Shown here: positions 43,101-52,467 of the stretch, in pieces
Numbering within the stretch: position 1 is the first letter of the stretch
Layout: each line of letters opens with the position of its first letter
Assembly (NCBI RefSeq): GCF_000702305.1
Contig: NZ_JNLC01000014.1
Location: 248,001-312,000, forward strand
Length of the DNA stretch: 64,000 nucleotides
Direction of reading: 5' to 3'
Origin: Allobosea sp. 117
Lineage (GTDB): Bacteria; Pseudomonadota; Alphaproteobacteria; Rhizobiales; Xanthobacteraceae
Translations under genes and position numbers: made by a program
Notes under the pieces: generated by a model
Seen by the model: the letters and a program-made list of their open reading frames with translations, nothing else
What the model was told of the DNA's origin: nothing
Databases searched by the model: none

Positions 43101-44141
43101 TCAGCGCCGGCGGAAGCCGACATAGCCCTCCTCGGCGTCGAAGAGCACGTCATAGCCGTTGAGCAGGTGGAAGCCGGTGTTGAGAAAGGCGCGGTCGGGC
43201 GCGACGCGCAGATGCACGGTGGTCGGCGCGAGCGGGGAATTCCCCCCGACGGTGAAGTCGTAGAGGTCAAAGGCGCCCTCCCCGCTTCCGACCCGGACCG
43301 CGACAGAAGTGCCGTCGGACAGCGTGCGGCGCGCATCGCCCGCCTGCGTGTCGGGCAGCGTGATGAAAGCGGCGGGCACGCCGGTGTCGACGAGCAGCGA
43401 GCCGCAGGCCGGCGGGGTCTGGCCATTCACCGATAGGCAGGCCGGCGTCGGCGCCCAGTCAGGGGTGCTCTCTTGGCGTGCGAGCTTGATGTAGCGGAAG
43501 TCGCCCTGCGTGCTGGCGGCGGTAATGCCGACCTGGATGCCGTCGCGCGTCACGATATAGCCGGTGCGCCGCGTGCCACCGCCCGCGCCCATGATGCGCA
43601 GCAGCGGGTTGCGATCGGGCGTGCCCTGGCTCTGCGCGTCGTGCTCGCGGGCGAAGCCGATGCCGACCATGGCGATGCCGCGCGGCTGCGAGCTCGGCGT
43701 GCAGTCGCGCGCCTCCTCGAGGCAGCGGACCTCGGTGACGACGAGCACCGGCATCGGCTCGGTCTGCACGGTGGCACCCATCCGGCCGATCAGGATGACC
43801 GGCGTCGTCAGCCAGCTTCCCAGCATCACCCGGCCCGAGCTCGTATAGGTCACGCGCCCCGGCCCCAGCGAGGGCATCTGCTCGTAGCCCGGCACATAGT
43901 CGGCGGCGACCACGATGCCGGTCGAGCCGGTGTCGAGCTCGGCGCGCACCGCGCGGCCGCCGAAGGACAGGCCGATGCGCGGCACCTCGCCGATCGGGCC
44001 GTCCGAGGCGTTGAGGAAGGTCAGGAAGGTGCCCTGCCTATAGGGCGTGTAGTCGGGCCGGGGCGCCTGCGCGCGGGCGGCCGGCGCCGCCGCCACGCAT
44101 ACCAGCCCGGCGACGAGGAGTGCTCCGCACCAGCCGCGCAT
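43101..44141 (-). CDS. Pepsin-like aspartic protease candidate, secreted
   Basis: A 346-residue protein with a signal peptide (cleavage near ARA at about residue 24). Two catalytic-type motifs stand at D70-T-G-S-T-G and D252-T-G-V-P, 182 residues apart; in pepsin the two aspartates are 183 apart. Each is preceded by a hydrophobic strand (VRAEL, GSLLV), as in aspartic proteases. Four cysteines occur as two pairs (140/147 and 235/246). It is 17 bases behind the ETF-QO gene and ends before the esterase gene. It could instead be a catalytically silent relative, since the second motif has DTGVP rather than DTGTS. Relation to ETF-QO is unknown. Confidence 0.65.
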   Translation of the reverse strand: MRGWCGALLVAGLVCVAAAPAARAQAPRPDYTPYRQGTFLTFLNASDGPIGEVPRIGLSFGGRAVRAELDTGSTGIVVAADYVPGYEQMPSLGPGRVTYTSSGRVMLGSWLTTPVILIGRMGATVQTEPMPVLVVTEVRCLEEARDCTPSSQPRGIAMVGIGFAREHDAQSQGTPDRNPLLRIMGAGGGTRRTGYIVTRDGIQVGITAASTQGDFRYIKLARQESTPDWAPTPACLSVNGQTPPACGSLLVDTGVPAAFITLPDTQAGDARRTLSDGTSVAVRVGSGEGAFDLYDFTVGGNSPLAPTTVHLRVAPDRAFLNTGFHLLNGYDVLFDAEEGYVGFRRR

Positions 44142-44158
44142 GCGCTGCCCTCCCCCGC

Positions 44159-45841
44159 TCACATGTTCGGGTAGTTCGGACCGCCGCCGCCCTCCGGCGG
44201 CACCCAGTTGATGTTCTGGTTGGGGTCCTTGATGTCGCAGGTCTTGCAGTGCACGCAGTTCTGCGCGTTGATCACGTAGCGCGCATCCGCGCCCTGCGTG
44301 CCTTCCTCCACCCATTCATAGACGCCGGCCGGGCAATAGCGGGCCGAGGGACCGGCGAAGACGTCGTGCTCGGACGTCTTCTGCAGCGCCATGTCCCTGA
44401 CCTGAAGGTGGATCGGCTGGTCCTCCTCGTGGTTGGTGTTCGACAGGAACACCGAGGAGAGCCGGTCGAAGGAGACGACGCCGTCGGGCTTAGGATAGGC
44501 GATCTTGTTCGATTTCGCCGCCGGCTTGAGCGACGCATGGTCCGGCTTGCCGTGCCCGAGCGTGCCGAAGGGCGAGACGCCGAACAGGGTGTTCGCCCAC
44601 ATGTCGAGGCCGCCGAGCGCGATGCCCACCCAGGTGCCGAGCTTCGACCAGAGCGGCTTGACGTTGCGCACCCTCCACAGGTCCCGGCCGACCGCCGAGG
44701 AGCGCCAGGCCTGCTCGTAGGAGGTGAGCTCGTCATGGGCGCGGCCCTCGCCGAGCGCCGCGAAGGCGTGCTCGGCCGCCAGCATGCCCGAGAGCACGGC
44801 GTTGTGGCTGCCCTTGATGCGCGGCACGTTGACGAAGCCGGCGGCGCAGCCGATCAGCGCGCCGCCGGGGAAGGCGAGCTTCGGCACCGACTGGTAACCG
44901 CCCTCGGTGATCGCCCGCGCGCCATAGGAGAGTCGCTTGCCGCCCTCGAAGGTGGCGCGGATCAGCGGATGCGTCTTGAAGCGCTGGAACTCCTCGAAGG
45001 GCGAGAGATACGGATTGGTGTAGTTCAGGTGGACGACGAAGCCCACCACCACCTGCCCGTCCTCCAGATGGTAGAGGAAGGAGCCGCCGCCGGTGGACCC
45101 GTCGAGCGGCCAGCCGAAGGAATGCTGCACCAGCCCCGGCTGGTGCCGGTCCGGCGCCACCTGCCAGAGCTCCTTCAGGCCGATGCCGTATTTCTGTGGC
45201 TCGCGGCCTTCGCCCAGCCTGAAGCGGGCGATCAGCCCCTTGGTCAGCGAGCCGCGCGCGCCCTCGGCGAAGAGCGTGTACTTGCCGCGCAGCTCCATGC
45301 CACGGGTGTAGCGGTCGGTGATCTCGCCGTCGCGGCCGATGCCCATGTCGCCGGTGGCGATGCCGACCACGTTGCCGTCGTCGTCGAACAGCACCTCGCT
45401 CGCGGCGAAGCCCGGATAAATCTCGACGCCGAGCGCCTCCGCCTTTCCGGCGAGCCAGCGGCAGACATTGCCGAGCGAGCCGATATAGGCGCCGTGATTG
45501 CTCATCAGCGGCGGCATGAGGAAATTGGGCAGCCGCACGCCGCCGGCGGGGCCGAGCAGGTAGAAGCGGTCGTCGGTGACCGGTGTCTTCAGCGGCGCCT
45601 CGGGGTCCTCCCGCCAATCGGGGAACAACCGGTCAAGGCCGACCGGATCGATCACCGCGCCGGAGAGGATGTGGGCACCGACCTCTGAACCCTTCTCGAC
45701 GACGACGACGGAGATGTCGCTGCCGGCCTGCTCAGCGAGCTGCTTGAGGCGAATCGCGGCGGAAAGGCCGGCTGGCCCCGCGCCGACGATCACGACGTCA
45801 TATTCCATCGCCTCGCGTTCAGGCAGCTCCACCGCTTCCAT
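44159..45841 (-). CDS. etfD: Electron transfer flavoprotein-ubiquinone oxidoreductase
   Basis: A 560-residue membrane-associated flavoprotein. The FAD-binding motif VVIVGAGPAGLSAAIRL is at the start; the C-terminus carries a 4Fe-4S site with cysteines in RYCPAG and NCVHCKTCDIKDP. The middle holds the ubiquinone-binding region. It passes electrons from ETF, reduced by acyl-CoA and amine dehydrogenases, to ubiquinone. GGCGAGGGA precedes the ATG. It is divergent from the uracil-DNA glycosylase gene. etfAB are not in the window. Confidence 0.95.
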   Translation of the reverse strand: MEAVELPEREAMEYDVVIVGAGPAGLSAAIRLKQLAEQAGSDISVVVVEKGSEVGAHILSGAVIDPVGLDRLFPDWREDPEAPLKTPVTDDRFYLLGPAGGVRLPNFLMPPLMSNHGAYIGSLGNVCRWLAGKAEALGVEIYPGFAASEVLFDDDGNVVGIATGDMGIGRDGEITDRYTRGMELRGKYTLFAEGARGSLTKGLIARFRLGEGREPQKYGIGLKELWQVAPDRHQPGLVQHSFGWPLDGSTGGGSFLYHLEDGQVVVGFVVHLNYTNPYLSPFEEFQRFKTHPLIRATFEGGKRLSYGARAITEGGYQSVPKLAFPGGALIGCAAGFVNVPRIKGSHNAVLSGMLAAEHAFAALGEGRAHDELTSYEQAWRSSAVGRDLWRVRNVKPLWSKLGTWVGIALGGLDMWANTLFGVSPFGTLGHGKPDHASLKPAAKSNKIAYPKPDGVVSFDRLSSVFLSNTNHEEDQPIHLQVRDMALQKTSEHDVFAGPSARYCPAGVYEWVEEGTQGADARYVINAQNCVHCKTCDIKDPNQNINWVPPEGGGGPNYPNM

Positions 45842-45939
45842 TCCCTCGCCCCTTGTCTATGTTCTCTGGACTTCTTCCATGCTTTGCGCAGCGTGACAAC
45901 GACCTGCACGCCGGTCCGCATCCGTATTAGATTGCACTT

Positions 45940-46854
45940 ATGGCTCATGAACTTCCCGAGGCTGCGCGGCTGCGCGAGCTGCTCGCCTTCCATGCCGAGG
46001 CGGGCGTCGACGCGGCACTCGGCGACTCGCCGGCCGACCGCTTCGCGGAGAGCGCCGCCGAGCGGGCCACAGCTCCGCGCCCCGCCGGACGGCCGGACAC
46101 GGGGCCGAGGCCGAACGCGGCGGCACGGCCGCCCGCCCAGCCGCCGACGCCCATCTCGCGCGCCGCTCCGCCTCCCGCCGCCGCGCTGCCGGGGCTTCAG
46201 GGCGCGGCGACCGGCGCACCTCCGCCGCCCGACGTCGCCACGTTGGAAGCGCGCGAGGCGGCCGCGCGGGCTCCGACGCTGGAGGCACTGAAGGCGATCA
46301 TGGAGCGGTTCGACGGCTGCCCGCTTAAGGCCACCGCCACGCAGCTCGTGTTCTCCGACGGCAATCCGGCCGCGCGGGTGATGTTCGTCGGCGAGGCGCC
46401 GGGGCGCGACGAGGACATCGAGGGCAAGCCCTTCGTCGGACGCTCGGGCAAGCTGCTCGACCGCATGATGGCGGCCATCGGCCTCGACCGGACCAGCGCC
46501 TACATCGCCAATGTCGTGCCCTGGCGTCCGCCGGGCAACCGCACGCCGACGCCGCAGGAAACCGCGATCTGCCTGCCCTTCATCCGCCGCCAGATCGAGC
46601 TCGCCGATCCCGACGTCCTGGTCTGCCTCGGCGGGCCGTCGGCGCAGACGCTGCTCGGGATCAAGGAGGGAATCACCAAGGCGCGCGGCCGCTGGTTTGA
46701 CTACGACACCGGCAGCCGCACCATTCCGGCGCTCGCCAGCTTCCATCCGGCCTATCTGCTGCGCACGCCGCTCGGCAAGCGCATGGCCTGGCGCGATTTC
46801 CTTGCCGTCTCCAAGGCACTGGCGCAGATTCCGGCGCGGCCCGGTCGCGGCTGA
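45940..46854 (+). CDS. udg: Uracil-DNA glycosylase, family 4
   Basis: A 304-residue protein. The catalytic domain (about residues 115-300) has motif 1 [17 protein letters not shown], the [11 protein letters not shown] block, and motif 2 SFHPAYLLR. Cysteines in [14 protein letters not shown] and VCLGG fit an iron-sulfur cluster. It removes uracil from DNA. The first 100 residues are Pro/Ala-rich and disordered; such a long tail is common in rhizobial members. It does not form an operon with cydA, which starts 136 bases later. Confidence 0.9.
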   Translation: MAHELPEAARLRELLAFHAEAGVDAALGDSPADRFAESAAERATAPRPAGRPDTGPRPNAAARPPAQPPTPISRAAPPPAAALPGLQGAATGAPPPPDVATLEAREAAARAPTLEALKAIMERFDGCPLKATATQLVFSDGNPAARVMFVGEAPGRDEDIEGKPFVGRSGKLLDRMMAAIGLDRTSAYIANVVPWRPPGNRTPTPQETAICLPFIRRQIELADPDVLVCLGGPSAQTLLGIKEGITKARGRWFDYDTGSRTIPALASFHPAYLLRTPLGKRMAWRDFLAVSKALAQIPARPGRG

Positions 46855-46990
46855 GGCGACGCGGCATTCCGCCGCCGCGACAGAGCGTTCCCTGTGCGTG
46901 TGACGTTCATCTTGCCATATCAGAGTAATTCCATCTTGGCGCGAGCACGCTTATTCTAGCCGCGACGCCATTGCCGAAAGGGAAGGCCGA

Positions 46991-48412
46991 ATGGATATCG
47001 ATCCGCTCCTGCTGGCACGCATCCAGTTCGCCTTCACCGTCTCGTTCCACATCATCTTTCCCAGCTTCACGATCGGCCTCGCCGCCTATATCGCGACGCT
47101 GGAGGTGCTGTGGATCACCACCGGCGCGGATCGCTATCACCGCATCGCCCGGTTCTTCACCAAGATATTCGCCGTCTCCTTCGCGATGGGCGTGGTCTCG
47201 GGCATCGTGCTCTCCTACCAGTTCGGCACGAACTGGAGCCGCTTCTCGCACGTCGTCGGCAACGTGGTCGGCCCGCTGATCGGCTACGAGGTGCTGACCG
47301 CCTTCTTCCTGGAGGCGACCTTCCTCGGCATCATGCTGTTTGGCTGGAACCGCGTGCCGAAGGGGCTGCACGTCTTCGCCTCGATCGCGGTGGCGGTGGG
47401 CACCAGCCTCTCGGCGTTCTGGATCCTCTCCGCCAATAGCTGGATGCAGACCCCCGCCGGCTACGAGCTGCGCGACGGCATCGCCTTTCCGACCGACTGG
47501 ATTACGGCGATCTTCAATCCGAGCTTTCCCTATCGCTTCGCGCATATGGTCACCGCCTGCTACCTGACGACGGCGATCGTCGTGCTGGCCGTCGGGGCGC
47601 GCTATCTGGTCGCCGGGCGGTTCCCGGAGGAAAGCCGGACGATGATGCGCATGGCGATCGGCCTGATCGCCATCTTCGCGCCGATCCAGGCCCTGATCGG
47701 CGACCAGCACGGCCTCAACACGCTGGAGTACCAGCCGGCCAAGATCGCCGCCGTCGAGGCGCACTGGGGCGGCGAGCCGACCGACGCCAAGACCGGCATT
47801 CCGCTCATCCTGTTCGCCATCCCCAACGAGGCCGAGGAGCGCAACGACTGGCAGATCGCCATACCGCGCCTCGGCAGCCTGATCCTGACGCACAGCCTCG
47901 ACGGCACCTTCAAGGGGCTGAAGGAATTCGCTCCGAACGAGCGCCCGCCGGTCGCCATCCCCTTCTTCGCCTTCCGCATCATGGTCGGGCTGGGGCTTTT
48001 GATGATCGCGATCGGCTGGCTCGGCACCTTCCTGTTGTGGCGCCGCTCGCTGTTCCATGCCGAATGGTTCCTGCGGCCCGTGCAATATGTCTGGCCGATC
48101 GGCTTCATCACCATTCTCTCGGGCTGGTTCGTCACCGAGGTCGGCCGCCAGCCATGGATCGCCACCGGCATATTGCGCACCGCGGATGCCGCCTCGCCGG
48201 TGACCGGATGGGCGATCGCCGTCTCGCTGACGCTGTTCGTGCTGGTCTACGGCATCGTGTTCTCGATGGGCATCTATTACATCAACCGCCTCATCGTGAA
48301 GGGTCCGCAGGGCGCCGCGCTCGAGCCGCCGCACGAGGAACTGCCGCCGAGCCGTCCGCTCGCCGCAGCGGGTGAAGCCACCCGCGACGCCATCGTCCGG
48401 CCGGGAGAATAG
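46991..48412 (+). CDS. cydA: Cytochrome bd-type quinol oxidase subunit I, cyanide-insensitive (CioA)
   Basis: A 473-residue membrane subunit with about nine helices. It binds hemes with residues in FAFTVSFHIIFPS (His 20), the GDQHG stretch and others, and has the family motif GWFVTEVGRQPW. The short Q-loop (length about 473 against about 520 in E. coli CydA) is typical of the CIO group. It oxidises ubiquinol and reduces oxygen at low concentration or in presence of inhibitors. GGAAGG precedes the ATG. I see no FNR/FixK box upstream. Confidence 0.95.
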   Translation: MDIDPLLLARIQFAFTVSFHIIFPSFTIGLAAYIATLEVLWITTGADRYHRIARFFTKIFAVSFAMGVVSGIVLSYQFGTNWSRFSHVVGNVVGPLIGYEVLTAFFLEATFLGIMLFGWNRVPKGLHVFASIAVAVGTSLSAFWILSANSWMQTPAGYELRDGIAFPTDWITAIFNPSFPYRFAHMVTACYLTTAIVVLAVGARYLVAGRFPEESRTMMRMAIGLIAIFAPIQALIGDQHGLNTLEYQPAKIAAVEAHWGGEPTDAKTGIPLILFAIPNEAEERNDWQIAIPRLGSLILTHSLDGTFKGLKEFAPNERPPVAIPFFAFRIMVGLGLLMIAIGWLGTFLLWRRSLFHAEWFLRPVQYVWPIGFITILSGWFVTEVGRQPWIATGILRTADAASPVTGWAIAVSLTLFVLVYGIVFSMGIYYINRLIVKGPQGAALEPPHEELPPSRPLAAAGEATRDAIVRPGE

Positions 48413-48414
48413 CC

Positions 48415-49440
48415 ATGGACGCCATGAGCACCGCGATGGAGTGGTACCTGCCCGTCATCTGGGCACTGCTGCTCGCCGTCGCCATCGCAATGTATGTCGT
48501 TCTCGACGGCTTCGACCTCGGCATCGGCATCCTGTTCCCGTTCGCCAAGGACGAACGCGAGAAGGACCAGATGATGAACTCGGTCGCTCCTTTCTGGGAT
48601 GGCAACGAGACCTGGCTGATCCTCGGCGGCGGCGGCCTCTTGGTCGCCTTTCCCCTCGCCTATTCGATCGTCATGCCGGCGCTCTATCTGCCGGTGATCT
48701 TCATGCTGCTGGCGCTGGTGTTCCGCGGTGTCGCCTTCGAGTTCCGCTGGGTGGCCGATACCAGCCGCTTCCTGTGGAACGCCGCCTTCACCGGCGGATC
48801 GACCCTCGCCGCCTTCTTCCAGGGCGTGCTGCTCGGCGGCTTCGTGCAGGGCATCAAGGTCGAGGGGAACGCGTTCGCTGGCGGTCCGCTCGACTGGGCT
48901 ACCCCCTTCGCGCTGCTCTGCGGGCTCGGCGTCGTCTGCGGCTATGCGCTGCTCGGCGCGGTCTGGCTGGTCATGAAGACCGAGGGGCAGACGGCCGTCC
49001 GCGCGCGGGCGCATGCGCAATTCCTGCTGCCGGCGATGCTGGTCTTCATGGGCATCGTCAGCCTGTGGACGCCGATCGCGTTTCCGCGCATCGCCGAGCG
49101 CTGGTTCGTCGCGCCGAACCTGTTCTATCTCGCGCCGGTGCCGCTGGTGACGCTCGCGCTCGCCTATGGCGTCTGGCGCTGGCTGGCGAAAGGACACGAG
49201 TACCTGCCCTTCTTCGGGGTGATCGGCCTGTTCCTGCTCGGCTATGTCGGCATCGGGATCTCGATCTTCCCCTATCTGGTGCCGCCGTCGCTCACCGTAT
49301 GGGAAACCGCGGCGGCGCCCGCCAGCCAGATCTTCATGCTGATCGGCGCGGTGTTCATCCTGCCGCTGATCCTCGGTTATGTGGCGTTCGTCTACTGGAT
49401 CTTCCGCGGCAAGGTCCGGGCCGGCGAGGGTTATCACTGA
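48415..49440 (+). CDS. cydB: Cytochrome bd-type quinol oxidase subunit II (CioB)
   Basis: A 341-residue membrane subunit with eight or more hydrophobic segments and the family signature VVLDGFDLGIGILFPF and WDGNETWLILGGGGL. It starts two bases after the cydA stop and forms an operon with it. No cydX-like small gene follows; the next gene is convergent and overlaps the cydB end by seven bases. Confidence 0.95.
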   Translation: MDAMSTAMEWYLPVIWALLLAVAIAMYVVLDGFDLGIGILFPFAKDEREKDQMMNSVAPFWDGNETWLILGGGGLLVAFPLAYSIVMPALYLPVIFMLLALVFRGVAFEFRWVADTSRFLWNAAFTGGSTLAAFFQGVLLGGFVQGIKVEGNAFAGGPLDWATPFALLCGLGVVCGYALLGAVWLVMKTEGQTAVRARAHAQFLLPAMLVFMGIVSLWTPIAFPRIAERWFVAPNLFYLAPVPLVTLALAYGVWRWLAKGHEYLPFFGVIGLFLLGYVGIGISIFPYLVPPSLTVWETAAAPASQIFMLIGAVFILPLILGYVAFVYWIFRGKVRAGEGYH

Positions 49441-50927
49441 GCCGGCGTCGTGCCTGCCGCGCCGGGCACGATCGCCCAGCCGATGCGGGCCGGTTCCAGC
49501 CTGCCGCCGAAGGACCACTGCACGACGATCGGCGCCTCCGGCCGCAGGTTCGGCCAGCGGGCGCGTAGCGCGGCGGGCGGCTCGACGTTGCGGTCGGTGA
49601 TCCGCCACACCATCACCATGCCGTCGCGCGCCAACCGGTCGGCGCTGATCCAGGGCGCGCGCGAGGGATCGGCTTCCGGCATGACGGTCGGCCGCGCCGG
49701 GCTGGCGAGCGCCAGCGCGCCGGCGAGGAAGCTGTCGCCGCCGATGATGGAGAGGGGACGGCCGGTGCGGCTGGCGGCCGCCTGCGTCAGCGGCACGGCG
49801 ACGGCGCGGGCGGGGAAGTTCGCCTCCTCCGCCCTACCGCGCAATTGCGGACCCGCCACCACCAGCGCCGCGCTCGCGAGCGGCGGCGCCAGCAGACAGA
49901 ACAGCCAGAGCAGGCTCACCAGCCGGCGGCGATGAATGCCGGCACGCTCGCTGCGCACCGCGACGAGCGCGGTCGCAGCGGCAACCAGCGCCGAGCTGCC
50001 GAGAAAGGAGGCAGCGACCCCGAACGGCGAGAGCACGGCGAACAGCACCAGCGGGGTGAAGCCGAAGGCGCGCAGGAAGGTCGGGCCCGGCGGCGGCAGA
50101 GGCGGGCGCGTCAGCTCCGGCACGTCGCCGACATGGGCCCTGTCGCCCAGCGGGCTGGCGGCCAGCGCGATCACGCCGCCCGCCGCCAGCGCCCCCGCGA
50201 CGGTGCTCAGCAGCAGCACCGGCAGCACCGCCCGGAAACCGGTGAGGCCGAAGCCGTTCTCGGCGACCGCGAAGCCGACCCAGAACAGGAACGGCACCAC
50301 AAAGGTCAGCAGCACGGCTATGGGGCGCACGAGGTCGGGCGAGCGCAGCGCCTCCCGCCCTCCCGGCGTGAAGCCGAGCAGGAGACCGACCGTGGCGATG
50401 GCCGCCCAGCCGGTCCAGCCGCAGAACAGCGCCGCGCCCGCCGCCGCGGCGACCAGCGGCCAGCCATAGGATTTACGCTCGACCAGCAGCCGCCAGGCCT
50501 CTCGCATCAGCCACAGCGTCACCGGCAGCACCAGCCGGTCGGGCGAGAACGGCGCGACGATGGCGAGCATGGCGACCATCAGCAGCGCCGCGGCCCCGCC
50601 CATGGCGCGGCCGAGCAGGCGCCGGGCCATGCGGTAGGCGAGCCAGGCGCTGGCGACGGTCGACGCCGCATAGAGGATGTAGACGCCCGTCATGCCGGCG
50701 ATGGAGAAGGCAATCGCCTGCGCCCAGGCGGCGAGCGGGCCGCCGGAATCCGGCGTCGCCCGCCATTCGCGGGCATAGATCAGATATTCGACCAGCGCCC
50801 GCGGCGGCGCGGCGTAGAAGATCAGCGGGACGGCGACCCAGAGCAGCGCCAGGAACAGGCCAGCCAGCAGCGCCGCCGTGCCCGGCCGCGCCCGCAGCGC
50901 CTCGATCCACGGCGCCGACCACAGCAT
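49434..50927 (-). CDS. Membrane glycosyltransferase, family 39-like
   Basis: A 497-residue protein with about ten to twelve hydrophobic segments. The first periplasmic loop has an ALVEYLIYAREWRATPDSGG-like sequence, where GT39/ArnT-type enzymes carry a catalytic acid and substrate-binding residues. Such enzymes transfer sugars from polyprenyl phosphate donors to lipids or proteins at the outer side of the inner membrane. The acceptor is unknown. GGGGGA precedes ATG 50927. It follows rnhB by 11 bases and is probably in one transcript with it. Confidence 0.75.
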   Translation of the reverse strand: MLWSAPWIEALRARPGTAALLAGLFLALLWVAVPLIFYAAPPRALVEYLIYAREWRATPDSGGPLAAWAQAIAFSIAGMTGVYILYAASTVASAWLAYRMARRLLGRAMGGAAALLMVAMLAIVAPFSPDRLVLPVTLWLMREAWRLLVERKSYGWPLVAAAAGAALFCGWTGWAAIATVGLLLGFTPGGREALRSPDLVRPIAVLLTFVVPFLFWVGFAVAENGFGLTGFRAVLPVLLLSTVAGALAAGGVIALAASPLGDRAHVGDVPELTRPPLPPPGPTFLRAFGFTPLVLFAVLSPFGVAASFLGSSALVAAATALVAVRSERAGIHRRRLVSLLWLFCLLAPPLASAALVVAGPQLRGRAEEANFPARAVAVPLTQAAASRTGRPLSIIGGDSFLAGALALASPARPTVMPEADPSRAPWISADRLARDGMVMVWRITDRNVEPPAALRARWPNLRPEAPIVVQWSFGGRLEPARIGWAIVPGAAGTTPAQ

Positions 50928-50938
50928 TCCCCCGTCCC

Positions 50939-51697
50939 TCACTCCGCCGCGGACAGCCGCGCCCTGATCGGCGCGAACGAGGCACGATGATGCCGGCAGA
51001 CGCCGAGACGCGCCAGCGCATCCGCATGCTCGCGCGTGCCATAACCCATATGCCGCTCGAAGCCGTAGCCGGGATGGGTGAGGCCGAGCGTCACCATCAG
51101 GCGGTCGCGCGTGACCTTGGCGACGATGGAAGCCGCGGCGATGGAGGCCACCAGCCCGTCGCCGCCGACGATGGCACGCGCGGCGCAGGCGACGGGGGGC
51201 AGGTCGTTGCCGTCGACCAGCAGCAGGCGCGGCGCGCGCGGCAGCGCTTGAGTGGCCCGGGCCAGCGCCCAGAGCGTCGCCTGGCGGATGTCGTGCGCGT
51301 CGATGCGCGAGGGCGGCGCGAAAGCGACGGCGACCTCGGCGGTCGCGCAGATGACGTCGAACAGCTCTTCGCGCTGGCGGGGCGTGAGCTTCTTGGAATC
51401 GTCCAGCCCGCTCGGCACCCGCTTCGGATCGAGGATCACCGCGGCGGCGACCACCGGCCCGGCCCACGGCCCGCGCCCCACCTCGTCGGCGCCGGCGACC
51501 GGAGCCTCGCCGCGGCGCAGGGCGGCGCGCTCCTGGCTGAAATCCGGCCACTGGCGCGCGGCAACCGCGATCCGGCCCTTCTTCACCGCGGCCGTGGCCG
51601 GAACGGCGGCCTCGTCCGCAACCGACGCGACTGTAGCGGGGAGACCGACGATGGTCTGGCCTTCGGCGGAACTGCGGCGACTCATGCGAACGTCCAT
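50939..51697 (-). CDS. rnhB: Ribonuclease HII
   Basis: A 252-residue protein. The catalytic acidic residues fit the family motifs [32 protein letters not shown] and [13 protein letters not shown]. It cuts the RNA strand in RNA-DNA hybrids and removes misincorporated ribonucleotides. The first 60 residues are a poorly conserved tail. The start is uncertain: ATG 51697 and ATG 51685 are both possible. The following glycosyltransferase gene is probably cotranscribed. Confidence 0.9.
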   Translation of the reverse strand: MDVRMSRRSSAEGQTIVGLPATVASVADEAAVPATAAVKKGRIAVAARQWPDFSQERAALRRGEAPVAGADEVGRGPWAGPVVAAAVILDPKRVPSGLDDSKKLTPRQREELFDVICATAEVAVAFAPPSRIDAHDIRQATLWALARATQALPRAPRLLLVDGNDLPPVACAARAIVGGDGLVASIAAASIVAKVTRDRLMVTLGLTHPGYGFERHMGYGTREHADALARLGVCRHHRASFAPIRARLSAAE

Positions 51698-51837
51698 GGC
51701 ATTGTGCCGCCAAGGTGCGGCGCCGCGCCGCCGGATGCAACATCGCCTCTGCCCTGCCGACGTGATACTGCCCGAGGCCAACGGTTCCATCGGCCGGCGG
51801 CCAGCCCGCCGCTCTGCGCAGGAAGGCGGCTCAACCC

Positions 51838-52461
51838 ATGAACTGGTCGGAACGCATCGCCGAATTCGTCACGCTGTGGGTGGTCATCGATCCGCTCGGC
51901 ACGCTGCCCGTCTTCCTCGCGGTGACCGCCGGGCTCGATACCGCCGTGCGCCGCCGTGTTGCCGTGCTGTCGGTGGTGGTGTCCTTCTTCGTGCTGGTGT
52001 TCTTCGTCTTCGCCGGCCACTGGCTGCTGAGCAGCATGGACATCTCGGTCCACTCCTTCCAGATCGCCGGCGGCATCGTGCTGTTCCTGTTCGCGCTGTC
52101 GATGATCCATGGTGGGGGGCATCAGATGATGCAGCCGGGGCTGGAGATCAAACCAATCGACCTCGCCATCTATCCGCTGGCCATCCCCTCGATAGCCAGC
52201 CCCGGCGCCATGCTGGCGGCGGTGGTGCTGACCGACGACGCGCGGGACAATTTTCCGGACCGGGTGGAGACGGTGGCGACTTTCTCGCTGGTGCTGCTGG
52301 CGACGCTGGCGATCCTGATCGCCGCCGGGCCGCTGTCGCGGCTGCTCGGCAAGGGCGGCACCGCGATCATCAGCCGCGTCATGGGCATGATCCTCGCGGC
52401 CCTCGCCGTCGACCTCACCCTCACCGCCATCGCCAAATGGCTCGGTCTGCCGGACATCTGA
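51838..52461 (+). CDS. MarC family integral membrane protein
   Basis: A 207-residue protein with six hydrophobic segments and MarC motifs ([14 protein letters not shown] near the start, [16 protein letters not shown] in the middle). Despite the name, a role in multiple antibiotic resistance is not supported in E. coli; function is unknown. It is divergent from rnhB and convergent with the hydrolase gene, seven bases apart at the ends. Confidence 0.9.
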   Translation: MNWSERIAEFVTLWVVIDPLGTLPVFLAVTAGLDTAVRRRVAVLSVVVSFFVLVFFVFAGHWLLSSMDISVHSFQIAGGIVLFLFALSMIHGGGHQMMQPGLEIKPIDLAIYPLAIPSIASPGAMLAAVVLTDDARDNFPDRVETVATFSLVLLATLAILIAAGPLSRLLGKGGTAIISRVMGMILAALAVDLTLTAIAKWLGLPDI

Positions 52462-52467
52462 TCCGGG

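Noticed and set aside
46855..46990. FNR/FixK box before cydAB
   Set aside because: TTGCCATATCAG is the closest word, but it does not fit TTGA-N6-TCAA.
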